A DNA stretch of 64,000 bases from Cinnamomum chago (taxonomy: Eukaryota; Streptophyta; Magnoliopsida; Laurales; Lauraceae): contig CP142454.1 in NCBI GenBank assembly GCA_038049695.1, positions 74,935,501 to 74,999,500 on the forward strand. The letters are read 5' to 3'. Positions 34,850 through 45,900 of this stretch are shown here, piece by piece. The first letter of the stretch is position 1, and the number at the start of each line of letters is the position of its first letter. The translations under genes and the position numbers were made by a program. Under the pieces are notes generated by a model, which worked only from the letters and a program-made list of their open reading frames with translations, had not been told where the DNA came from and ran no database searches.

Positions 34850-35640
34850 TTACACTCTTGCGGTCCCTCAATTTTTTATCTGAACTTTTGAGCATTTTGA
34901 TAGGCCTCATGGAAATTCTTTGAACTCATGTAGGGCCCAATTCAATATTCTCTCACAAATATGATAAGCCTTGACGCATAAAGTTTTATATATTAGATTC
35001 TCATGGATTTTGAGATGAAAGTGAAAATACAAAAATAGCTTAATTCCTCACATTCAAGATGTAAACTACATTTTCATATATATTTCATATCTTAGATCTT
35101 AAAATGTTTTAGAAAACACATTGAAAATAATGAATAGCTAAGCCCACTTTCTGAATGTGATCCCCAGTATGATCCCAACTTTTAAGACATTTTACTTGGT
35201 CCCTCAATTTTTTATCCGAACCTTTGAGCATTTTTATAGACAAAATAAACTCTAAGATATTAAGTTTCATATCTTACATCCTCTTGAGTTTTACTTTGGA
35301 GAAGTAAGTGAAAACACAAAACTAACACTATCTTATTGTTCTTGATTTTTTACACTCATGTGTGGCCCAAATTCATGATCCTAGCTAACTACTCAGTATT
35401 CTCATAAAAATGATAAACCCCAAGGCATGAAGTTTTATATACTAGATTCAAACAGATTTTTGCATGCATGCCAAAAATACAAAAATAGTTTAATCTACTT
35501 CCGAATTTTTCTAAACTCTTGTGCTCCGTATGTTAATGATCGAAATCGTTATACGTTCACAATGTTTCATTCTTAGATCCTAAAATATTTTTACAAGTGA
35601 GTTAAGAATATATAAATAGCGGCCTAATCCTACTTTATGA
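34850..35640. repeat. Degenerate tandem repeat, about three units
   Basis: 'ggtccctcaattttttatc' with 'gaacttttgagcattttgata' occurs at 34863 and 35199. 'catgaagttttatatactag' type phrases follow at 34978, 35257 and 35427, and 'gtgaaaatacaaaaatag' after each. Units are about 150-340 bases and strongly diverged. Confidence 0.55.
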
Positions 35641-38190
35641 TTTTTATTTTTATTTTTTTGCAATTTTTGTGAGCATAATATAATCAAAATCATTGAATAC
35701 GTATAAGACATACTATTTTTCTTAATAAATTAAAATAGTAAAAATGTTAACATGAAAAGGCCATAAGGTTGGATATTAGGGAGATCTCATCTTAATAAAA
35801 TGTTAGATCTCATTCAACCTTTTTTTTCGGTTTTCTTCCAATATCTCAATATATTTTTTTAGTGATTTCTTAACTTTATTTATTATTCACTATTTAAGAA
35901 ATCTTTGAATATGCATAGTATAGTATATGAATATGAGAGAGAATGATATAATGTATAGTGTTTTGCCATCATTCATGAATCATGCATAAATGTTATTTTA
36001 TCTGGCCATAACAAGTTTATGACACTTGCGTAAATGCTATTTTGCCTAGCCATAACAAATTTGTGACACTTGCATAAATGTGATTGTGTGTAACTAAAAC
36101 AAAATCTTGATCCTTCTACTATAATTGAACTTGATCACAAAATGTTCATTTTATGACCAACATTATTGTAAAGTTATTATAACCTATATATCAAACTAAA
36201 TTATGAACCTATGTATAGAATTTGAAATTTTAATGGGTTAAATCCAAGTTCTTTTTATTCAATGAGTCTAAAATGCTTTTATGAACTGATTACATCCCAT
36301 CTTGCAACCTATGATGGGTGTCATCTTCAAACATGTTACTCAATACATATAACGTCAATCTGTATTAAAATTATTTATCTTTTAAGCGTCATTCAATGTA
36401 GTCCCTTATTTATAGATTAGTTATTATAAAATTATTAAAAAAGGATATATCCATACATGCATATTAATGGCCAAAAATCCACGAAGCATAAAAGTATATA
36501 AATATATATATATATATATTAGGATTATATTATTTTTGGGTGGTTTACAAGGGTAAGTATTTTTTTGGCTATCGGTGGGTTTCCAATCGTTTGGATTCGA
36601 TAGCCCCAGTGTGGTAGTGCAGTTTCAAACCTATAACTTTTGGGTGTAAACCGTAGTCGTAGGCCAACAGAGCTTGGGTTGTTTACATGGAGTTAGGGAG
36701 TCAATATTCTATGTCCAACTCATAGAACTGTAGTCCGGACTTCAATTCAATTGTTATTAGTGATATATTTAATACCTTCTGGATAGCTCTTTCAAAGTGA
36801 TTTTATTAATTCTTAAATCCCACTATTTTGAGTCAATATTTTAATTTGTGCAAATATATTAAATCTTGTTTATATTTATTGTTACAAATGTAGTGGGTGG
36901 ACATGTATGTGTTTAGCATGGTTTATTATGCTAGTTAGGGTAAGAATAAATACTAGTGGGGTTAGGGTAATATGTATCAATTGATTTAAGCCTTGCATTG
37001 ACCATTCAATCATCACATAAGGCCTAAGCATCGTCATGCATGCACAGTAGTGCTTGAACTCTTGGACTTGGCTCTGGATTTTTTGCTAGATAAGATATCT
37101 ATTTATTTTTAATTTCTTTTCTACCAATAATATCTCAAAGAAAACATTCCAATATATTTTTATTTTGACCCAGTCTTAGCTTGGGCCTTTGTCACTAAAT
37201 TATCTCTTCTCAATAATATTTTCTCTAAGATTTTATATATCAAAGTTTATTTGAAAGGAGAATGTCATGTATGTAGTAAAACTATATTATCTGCAAATCA
37301 ATTTTGAATTTATTAAATTTCAAACATTTTGATCTTTTAATATAAAAATAAATGAAAAATAAGAAGAAACATTAGTTCTTTAAATTCTACAAAGAGAAAA
37401 ATTCATAAACTATAAAAAAAATAATATAAAGAGAAAGAAATAGAAAAGAATCTATCGAACACCAAAAGGACAAAAAAAAAATAACCCTAACTAACAACAG
37501 ATTATTTGCTTTGAAAAAAACGAAGTCATTCGAATCGTACTAATTTATGGTAGAAGCCAAATCCTCCATTAGATCAAATCCAATGATAAAGATCTAAGGT
37601 CATGATTCTCTACAATTTCACCATGAAAAAGAAAAACAAATAGAGACTATTAGAAACCAAATGAATATTGGAGAATGATAGAAAAAATTTAAAAAAAATC
37701 AATTCTTCAAATTATAATATAACCGAAAAAATCATAAATTATAAGGATACTTTAAAATGCAGTTGATTTAAGAATGAAAAATAGCGTAAGTTGCTAATAA
37801 AAATAGTAGAGAAAGCAATGAACTAACCATGCCCAATTATATTGAGTAGAAGCATCAAGTTAAAATTGTATTAAGAAGAAGAAGAAAGCACGCAAAATAA
37901 AATAAAAATCTCATACACTTTTATTGAATCGCTAGTTGGTATTGTTTACATGGATAGGATGGGTTCGATTAGGCTCCTCATTCAAAATTAAATTGATTAG
38001 TTACAAGATTTTAGATGAAAGTTATTATTCAGAAAAAAAATTACAAAATTTTAGCAAAGGATGATTGTAGAGATGAGAGATTATAGGAGAGGATGATGCT
38101 TAGAGATTACAAAATTAATGTTGAAAACCTAGATGGAGATTAGAAGAACTTAGGGAGATTATTTAGGTAAGAGAAGGAATCCTGTGAGGG
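35640..38190. other. AT-rich intergenic sequence, nothing recognised
   Basis: No ORF of note. A (TA)n run lies near 36498-36519. The phrase 'ataacaa(g/a)tttatgacacttgc' and 'ataaatg' is repeated near 36008 and 36052. Confidence 0.5.
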
Positions 38191-38480
38191 TTAGAGAGAT
38201 TTAAGGGATGGGGAGAGTTTTTAGAGAGATATAATGGGTTTAATTAAAATCTCCAAATCACCGTGTGATGGCTGGAGAGATTTAAGAGATGGAATGAAGT
38301 TTAAGGAAGGAAATCCCGTCCATGTGATGGGGAGAGCTTTTAGAGAGATTTAAGGTATTTAATTAAATCTCTAAATCACCATGTGTGGGTTCGAGAGATT
38401 TAAGGGATTGAATGATATTTTAGAAAAGAAATTGTGTGATGGGGAGAGTTTCTAGAGAGATTTAATTAAAATAGAGATAT
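38190..38480. repeat. Tandem repeat, three units of about 120 bp
   Basis: 'gatggggagag(t/c)tt..agagagat' recurs at 38207, 38327 and 38428, each preceded by 'gagagatttaaggga' and followed by 'tttaattaaa(a)tct'. 'aaatcaccatgtg' links the units. No coding capacity. Confidence 0.7.
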
Positions 38481-39120
38481 CTTAAGGATCCGGATCCCTG
38501 TTTTGACCAAAATGAAATTTTTTTTTGAGATGGGATGTGACATCTTTTTCATATGGCACCCCGTCATTGGTCCAACCAAACAAGGGGATCCATTTCCTAT
38601 ATTAAATTATTTGTAATGCCATGTGTTGTTTTATTGGAATGCTACGTGGCGCTTGTGTGTGTGAGATTGTATATGACCGAAATTCCACTTGTTCCTTTAA
38701 TTCTCATTTCAAGGAAAGTCTCTTTGAGCTAGCCAGTGCCGGTCTTTCTTTCTTACTACATCATAACCCACTAATATTTTAGTTTTTCTTTAAAATAATC
38801 TTTACTTCACTGAACTCCATTAGTAAAGCTCCCAAACAACCCCTGAAGTCTAGGCTTAATCCCAAAGTAGGCAATCCTAAGTTAGCAAAGATAACATGTT
38901 GTAAGCTATGGGCCACAAAATCACCGACAAAACAACTGTCCCGAAAGCCCCTTTGAAGCAAATGCCTAAGAAGCTACAGGACATAGAAGCAGCCCAACAA
39001 GTGGATTGAATATTTTCCAGTCGGCGGATTACCTTCGAAACAAAGGATTTGAAACTTCCTTGGGAGTGCTACACGACACCTGGGCATTTTTTTAGGAGAA
39101 AACGCCCCTCCTAATTGGCC

Positions 39121-39415
39121 CTATTAGGATGATGATGATCATGGAAGTCCATTGGATGGAAAGACCCATATGAAGCCAACTTATGTGCAAAATCTTGAGT
39201 CGATAATCATCTTATCCTTTTAATCTATGACCCTAAAACTTAATGATTTAGTGTCATCATTTTATTATGATTTCAATCCAATGGTGAGGAAAAGTTAGAT
39301 AAGTGTCAAACTTCGACTTATGACTATTCATGGGGTTAGTATATGTTAAAAGACTAGATTTACTCAATATGGGCCTCACAGACTAAAAAAAAAAAAAAAA
39401 AGAGGAGTGCAATAT
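39121..39415 (+). repeat. Dispersed repeat pair, copy 1 (partner 51232-51522)
   Basis: It aligns in order with 51232-51522: 'gatcatggaagtccattgga', 'ttatgatttcaa', 'gagttagatgagtgtcaaa' type blocks, and an A run followed by 'gaggagtg' at the right end. It is an unnamed repeat with no visible ends; both copies lie upstream of the two genes. Confidence 0.65.
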
Positions 39416-39419
39416 TATC

Positions 39420-40440
39420 AAAAGAGGATCAAATGGAAGACTCGACCCAAGAGATCATGTGAAGACTATTATTGTATTGTGAAGATTAACTATTTATACA
39501 ATGTCTATTTTTCATAAGGTAATATATATTTTGTTGGAAAGTAACCATTAGTTACTAGAGGGTTTTTTGTCACAAAATGGGAAAGTAAATTCTTAGCTAT
39601 AAAGAAGAGAAAAGAATAAATAAATAAATAGACTCTTACCTAACAAAATGCAAAGAATTTTACTCCATTTACCACCCCTTGCGTTTTCATCTCACTTCAA
39701 ATCACAAAGTTAGGATGGCCTCGGAGTCTGTGAACAAGTAGTTGATCCCACATAGGCATGATCTGATGATGATCATTGATTAAGGGCATCCAAGAGCTTA
39801 GGTTACATGTATCTAACCCTTGAATCCCTTATTAATCAGATGGTCACTGCACTAGCATGAGATGATATAATTTCTATGTGGGACCCATCCAATTATCAAG
39901 AGCCGAATTTCCCGATCCCATTGGTGGGAATGTGGGATGCAGTGAGGACTTTACATTCCTCACCACAAAACAGCTCATACCCAAAAGTCAAACCAGAGAG
40001 TTCCGACAAATGAGAGACAGGTATAGACAGATCCCAACCGTAGAAAGAACCAAGGGACAAGATACCACACACGTGCTTCGTGTGGTCATTCTCCACCGAC
40101 CGTGGCTGCCTTGGCGGTTTACTGACATGTCTACTCCACGTGGTCAATGTGGGACCCACACATGCCCACTGCTTTATTTATATTTATTAAAACAGAAAGT
40201 TCGATGTGTACCGAATGGGGACCGGTCCACATAGAACAGCTGTTATTATATCAGAAAGTCCAGTTGAACCGACTGGAGGGATCGAATTTTAGTCCGGTCC
40301 CCTCGAGGACCGTATGGAGGGACCGGGCCAGAATTCGGTCCCCCCGTGGTCCACATAGCACTGCTGTTACTATAAACGTGGAAGCGTAACCGTCTTTTCC
40401 AACAAAAGCCTAGAAAGCCCCTCCTCCTTCCATAAAATCA
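39420..40440. other. Intergenic, low-repeat; contains G-box cores
   Basis: No gene is called; ORFs on both strands (39878-40234 plus, 39896-40159 minus) overlap each other and show no family motif. CACGTG occurs near 40070 and, within a CCACGTGG palindrome, near 40136. The phrase 'ggtccacatag(a/c)ac..gctgtta' is repeated near 40223 and 40348. Any promoter role is a guess. Confidence 0.4.
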
Positions 40441-40466
40441 CAAAAACACCCTTCATTTGTTTATTA

Positions 40467-41140
40467 GGGGAAATTTTAAAATAGAGCCTAAGTTTTTCAA
40501 TAAGTTTTCATTTAAAGATAACTACCCATTTAAAGCTATTTTCCAAAGACATTTTCTCTCATTTTTTTTTTAAATTGACTTTCATTTAAAAGTCATGGCA
40601 CGCTCTTGACAACTACTATACACCGATAATCGTTGTAGGGACATTGGTTGATGAAGATCACTGTAAGGACTCTGATTAGGGAATGGAGGAGAAAATGAAA
40701 AAAAAGTGAAGTGAGTTTAATTTTAATGAAGGGAAATTAAGATATTATAAGAAAATTGTGAGAAAATTAGTTGTTGTCGATCACTATGAGGTCATTTAAA
40801 GTAAAAAAAATTTATCTTAAATTCATGGTATGCTTTTGATATCTACTACAACTTATTGTTGTGAGGATATTAGTTGTCGTAGATCACCTTGAGGATTCCA
40901 ATTCAGGAATAAAAGAGAAAATGTTAAAAGTGAAGGTAGGGTTTATTTTAATGAAATGCAATTTAGATATTTTAAAAAAAATCAAGAGAGAAATTCATCA
41001 AAAAATAACTTTAGGAGGCCAGTTGTCCTTAATTAAAAATTTACTGAAAAAACTTAGTTATATTTGAGAAAGTTTTGACTTTTGATACTTCTGTCTTTTT
41101 ATGAAATAAAGCAAAAATTTAAGGCTTTATTTGGAAATTA
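40467..41140. mobile_element. Mutator-type MITE family, copy 2 (diverged)
   Basis: The left end GGGGAAATTTTAAAATAG, followed by 'agcctaagtttttcaataag', matches the family. The right side 'gcaaaaatttaaggctttat' with 'ttggaaatt' is its inverted counterpart. The centre shares 'gataatcgttgt' and 'gatcactgtaaggactc' phrases with the other copies. I found no 9-bp duplication. It ends just before the 5' leader of the methyltransferase gene and may have shaped its promoter. Confidence 0.65.
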
Positions 41141-41159
41141 GCCATCTGCTAGAGAAGTT

Positions 41160-41336
41160 TCCCAGCACTTGGAAGGTTCTTTCTTTGCTTCTACCGTCCT
41201 CGATCTTTTTCTTCACAATCTCTTCTTCTGTCTGTTGCAATTTTGACTAAAAAACTGGAGAGAGAGAGAGAGAGAGAAAGAGAGATATTTGACAGTCAAA
41301 TCCATGGAAAAAGGGTTTCTTCTGTGAAATTGCAAG
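41160..41336 (+). other. Putative 5' UTR exon of the methyltransferase gene
   Basis: A CT-rich, then GA-rich leader ends at the donor TTGCAAG|GTGGGTGT (41336/41337). A leader intron of 1578 bp would end at TTGACAG|GTTC (42914/42915), 38 bases before the start codon. The transcription start is not visible; 41160 is approximate. The leader contains a short upstream ORF. Confidence 0.5.
41304..41327 (+). promoter_or_regulatory. Upstream ORF of seven codons (MEKGFLL)
   Basis: An ATG in the leader exon opens a seven-codon frame that ends before the leader intron. If the exon model is right, scanning ribosomes meet it before the main start, which could lower translation. Confidence 0.4.
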
Positions 41337-41730
41337 GTGGGTGTGAGTCATCCTAATATCTCTGTCCTTTCATTTCATTCATTCCTTTTTTATTGTTATT
41401 TAAGTGAATTGAATACATATTGATTGATAGAATCATTGGAATCTGACGCTTTCTCTGCTCTGGAATTTGGGTCAGTTCTGTTTTTCTTTGTTTCTCTGTC
41501 TTTTATCTTTTTGTGGATTTGTGTCGGATTTTTTTTTTGGTTTTTTGAATGATTGTGTTTTGATTTGTTTCTGGGGTTTGTTTAGAGATGATTTTGGTGG
41601 GTTCTTCTCTTTGTTTGGAAGACAAGTTGGAGATTTAAGTGGGTCTGTTTCTGCATCTGTTCTGATTTCTAGGGCTAGAGTTTCTGACTTGGTCTCTCTA
41701 TCTCTCTGTTGTTATTGTTGGTGAGATCTA

Positions 41731-41940
41731 TTGAAGGATTCAGGTGATTGTGTTTTCTGTGATAGGTAGGGTTTATATTTGCCGAAAATTTTGTGGTCTC
41801 TCATTATTTCTTGGTTGTTGGACTTTGGAAGGATTCAGGTGATTGTGTTTTCTATGATGGGTAGGGTTTATATTTGGCTAATTAACTTGAGAATTTTGGG
41901 GTCTCATTATTTCTTGGTTGTTGGACTTTGGTAGGTTTTT
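41731..41940 (+). repeat. 95-bp tandem duplication in the leader intron
   Basis: 'gaaggattcaggtgattgtg' through 'tcattatttcttggttgttg' and 'gactttgg' occurs twice in a row (from 41733 and 41828). The second copy has a small insertion. The duplication lies inside the intron and does not touch splice sites. Confidence 0.85.
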
Positions 41941-42952
41941 TTTTTTTTTTTTCTTTAGTAATTTAGTAATTTTTTTTGTTCTTTGTAGTGTTTGGTTTAT
42001 ATTTGGGTACTGAACTATAGAATCTAGAGTCTTTCTCTTGTTTGTTGGACTTTAGGAGTTTGATTGGAGAATTTAGTGAAGAATTCAGTGTTTGTATCTT
42101 CTTTCTGGGGTTTGGTTTTGCGTTTGGGCACCTAATTAAAGAGTCTGGGCCCCTCTCTATGTTTATTTGTAATCCTATAATTTTTCTTTTGTGATTTTGT
42201 GGTTTTTCTTTAGAATTATTGTTATGATTAGTGTTTGCTTAGTGTATTGTGAACTTTGGCGACTCCTTTTTTAGCTGCATGTTTTGGTGCTAGCGTTTAA
42301 GGATGTATGATGCTCCTACTTGGACTAAATATTTCCTGCATGGTTATTTGTGGCAGATAAAGTGCCTCATTTAGTATTTAATGTCCATGGGCTATGGATT
42401 TCCAATAAGTTGAGGTCTTGGTGCTTCTTGATGGTGGTAGCTTAGAGTTCAAAGCTCAAACAGTATTGGAATCAGTTGTTTGGTCATTTATTTTGAAATG
42501 ATACTACATAGTCGGTACATACCCTATCTAGTTTGTAAGATTTAGGAGATGGAGTTTTCTCCTCACTTCCACGCACTAAAGTTAGTTTGAGAGAAGGAGA
42601 ACTAAAAAGCTGGCCCGGATGAATGGGATAAGGATATGAATAACTTGTAGGAATTTTAGGAATATATAATATATTAGATGGTTGATTTCGTAGATCTATT
42701 AGCTACTCTTCAATTGTTCTTACTTCTTTAAGGAATAAAATCGAATGTCGCATTCAGCAGCGTGTATATCTAAAGAAATCTTCTCTATGTTTTCCTTTGT
42801 GGATATCCGAGCCACTTTATTGATGCTTGGGACTTTTGTTTCTGAGTTTTTTGGTGGTTTTCTATGGTTTCCTTTCATCTGATGTTTGTATATTTGAATT
42901 GCTGACTTTGACAGGTTCAAATAAATCTTTAGTTTAACGAATCAGATAAAAG

Positions 42953-45900
42953 ATGCGTGCACCATCTCTCCTTGCACAATGCTTGCCTGGCTTGTTGCCT
43001 CATGACAAGTCAAGCTATAGCATCACCACAGTATCTGAGAAGGATTTGCATCTTGCTTCACCAGCTGTTGAGATTATCCCTTCAAAGGTCTTAATCCTTA
43101 CCCTTTATCTATTCTCTGCCATGTTCATATATTATTATTATTATTATGAGGATTATTATTACTATTGTTGTTGTTTATTCTGATGATTAGTGATTCTGTA
43201 CTACATAATCCAGATTAACTTCGGTGCAATTTTCTTTGAAAATTCTATTAAATTTCATCAGCGAATTTTAACAATCTTATAAAGCTGGGGTGCATGTAAA
43301 GAAACAGGAATAAAGCAAAATAAATTGGGACAGTTGTAATTCCTCTCAATTTCTGCTTAAGAGTTAGATTTTTTGAAAAGAACCATAGTTATTAGTTAGA
43401 ATGATTATTTTTGTCTCCGTTCCTCTGGTAACTAAACAGATTGTTTCTTCCCCTTTGAACAGAATGCTCACCCATACAAGTATGCTGGAGAGAATGTTGA
43501 CTTGCAAGGACTCAACATATTCAAGGTATTGCATTTCTGAGCCTATCTCTCTGCTGTTCCTATGAATTACTTGTTTCTCTAAGTATAAGCTTTTTGATGA
43601 CCAAGGTTGTGTCCAGATGCTCAATAAAATAGTCTTGTGTCCAAATACATGATTCTCAAGCCCATTAGCAAGTGATATTGGATATTGGTGATTCTCCAAC
43701 TTAAGGAAAGAGATTATTAACATATGTCTCACGACTTGCAAATTAGTATCTTCATGTTTGAGTTCAACTGACCAACCCCACAAAACCCCAAGCAAGGAAT
43801 TTTTGTCCATGTAGAAAATTGCTGTAGTGAGCATTACAGAACCAAATCTTTATAAATTGCTGCTGCCATTAGTCCAGCTAAGTTCCAGTTTACCTAAAAA
43901 TTAGTTCAGCTAAGTTCCAAGTCTATCAACTTTATAATTCTAATGAACAAACTATGGACTAATGTTCAATTTGTGTAACTTGGGCATGTAAGTTTGTGGT
44001 ACAAACCAGGTTCCGAAATATATGAATCTCATATCTGGTCAATCAGAAACAGAGTACTGCAGAACTTTTTCACTTATTTGCCAATTAGGATAGCTTCATA
44101 CCCTGCAGTTTCAGAGGTTTCGAAAACATTGTAGAATTCAAATAGCCCTCAAAGGATATTTTAAATCGTTTCTTTGTTCTTTAATATCAAGGTTAAGTGG
44201 TTCCGATCCTTGTGGAAGTCAATAGCCGTTTAAAGAAACTTAAATCATTGGGAAGGGGAAGAACACTTGCTAAAAAGACCTGCACTTACTTATGTGAAGG
44301 ATTCATATATAACCTTTTCATTTGTAAATGTTACATATGTGAAACACATTACCATGTGTGTCAAAATTATCATTTTCACATGAGTAAGAGAGTATATCCA
44401 AGGGTTTTAGGTGTGTTTAGATTTTTTAGACTTTTCCACAAATTTCCCAAAAGCTATGAAGATTAAGATATGAAAACTAAATGTATTGATGCTTATCGTA
44501 ATTATGAGAATATTGAACGGTTAGAGTTGGGGCCCACAAAATTGCAGAAAATTAGATCTCTAGGCTGGGATTTTTTGGACATTTTCACAAACTTCCCAGA
44601 ATCTTTAAAGATTAAAGATATGAAATTAGACGTCTTAGGGTTTATTAGGCCAATAAAGAAGATGAACAACTTGGATTACCAATTTGGGGCCCACAAAACT
44701 GCAAAAAAAGGAAGAAGAAGAAAAAGAGTGGTTGAAGGGATTTGTTCTTCATCTCACAGCCTATGCCCCGCGGACGTCCCTATTGCAATTGTACTAGCAC
44801 CTTTCCCCATTCACATGCATAACCATTTACCAACTTCTCAGGTATGTAACTGATTCACCGAAAATTAAATTACCTCATTTACACACCATTATCACACCTC
44901 ATTTACGATTGTGATGCATAAATGAGTGCAAAGCGCAAACAAACATGATCATGTGTAAGTGTTACGCATGTGTATGCAACATTTACACATGTAAATGAAT
45001 GCCAACAAACAATTCCTAAATGAAATTTAGGCCAGTTCTCATCACACACGCAGACTCACATACAAACATACATATGCACATACATACACAAAGAAAATAC
45101 ATTAACATCGTATAAACAGCATACAAGTGTATGCCAGTCTCTGTTTCTTTCATTTCTGACGAGACAGACTGCTTTGCAAAAGCGTGTTTATCTTGCTGCA
45201 CCATTCAACCATCTACAGGTGTTCAATCATTTGTGCAGGGGTTGTTTTCTTTCTGAAACCGGTCTTTGCTTCTGTTTGTTTTAAGAGAACAATTATTGTT
45301 GGGCTTGGAAATGACTTGTCTATTAACCATTTTACAGGGAAGAGTTAGTGTTGCTGATATCATTGGGTTCACCAGTTCAGAAATGATATCATCTAAATCT
45401 GAAGGTAAGTTGAATTTTTCATAAACTTAGTGCTAAATAAATTTCCTTTTTGACAAAAGGCTTTACATAAGTAACCCTTAAATAGTCTATTCTGCTTTTG
45501 CAGGATCTCTGAAATCCTGGGAGAGTTCTATTGATCTTGTCAATGTCCTTAAACTTGAAATTCGTGATGGGCAATTGAGCTTTAGGGGCAAAAAGATTCT
45601 GGAGGTACACTTAACACTTATTGAAAGCTTGTATTATTATTATTATTATTATTATTATCTATGAGACTCGCACATGCGAGTTGATGGGAACTCGCACATG
45701 CAAGGAGAGACAACTCACACATGTGAGGTAATGGCAACTCACATATGCAAAGGAGTGGGGAGGCCAGGTTCGAAGCCTAGACCTCCCAATGAGAACTGTT
45801 GCTCCTTACCATTGAGGTAAGGAGCCGTTCTTGAAAGCTTGTATTATTATTTTCAATATTTTGCATGAGCTTTTGGTGTTCTCTTTTAGTACCTTTTGTT

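Noticed and set aside
39878-40389. Overlapping ORFs on both strands (80-118 residues)
   Set aside because: Mutually exclusive frames, no family resemblance, and the region looks like low-copy non-coding DNA.
43364-44853. ORFs inside the methyltransferase intron
   Set aside because: They lie in an intron or antisense to a coding exon; no motifs.
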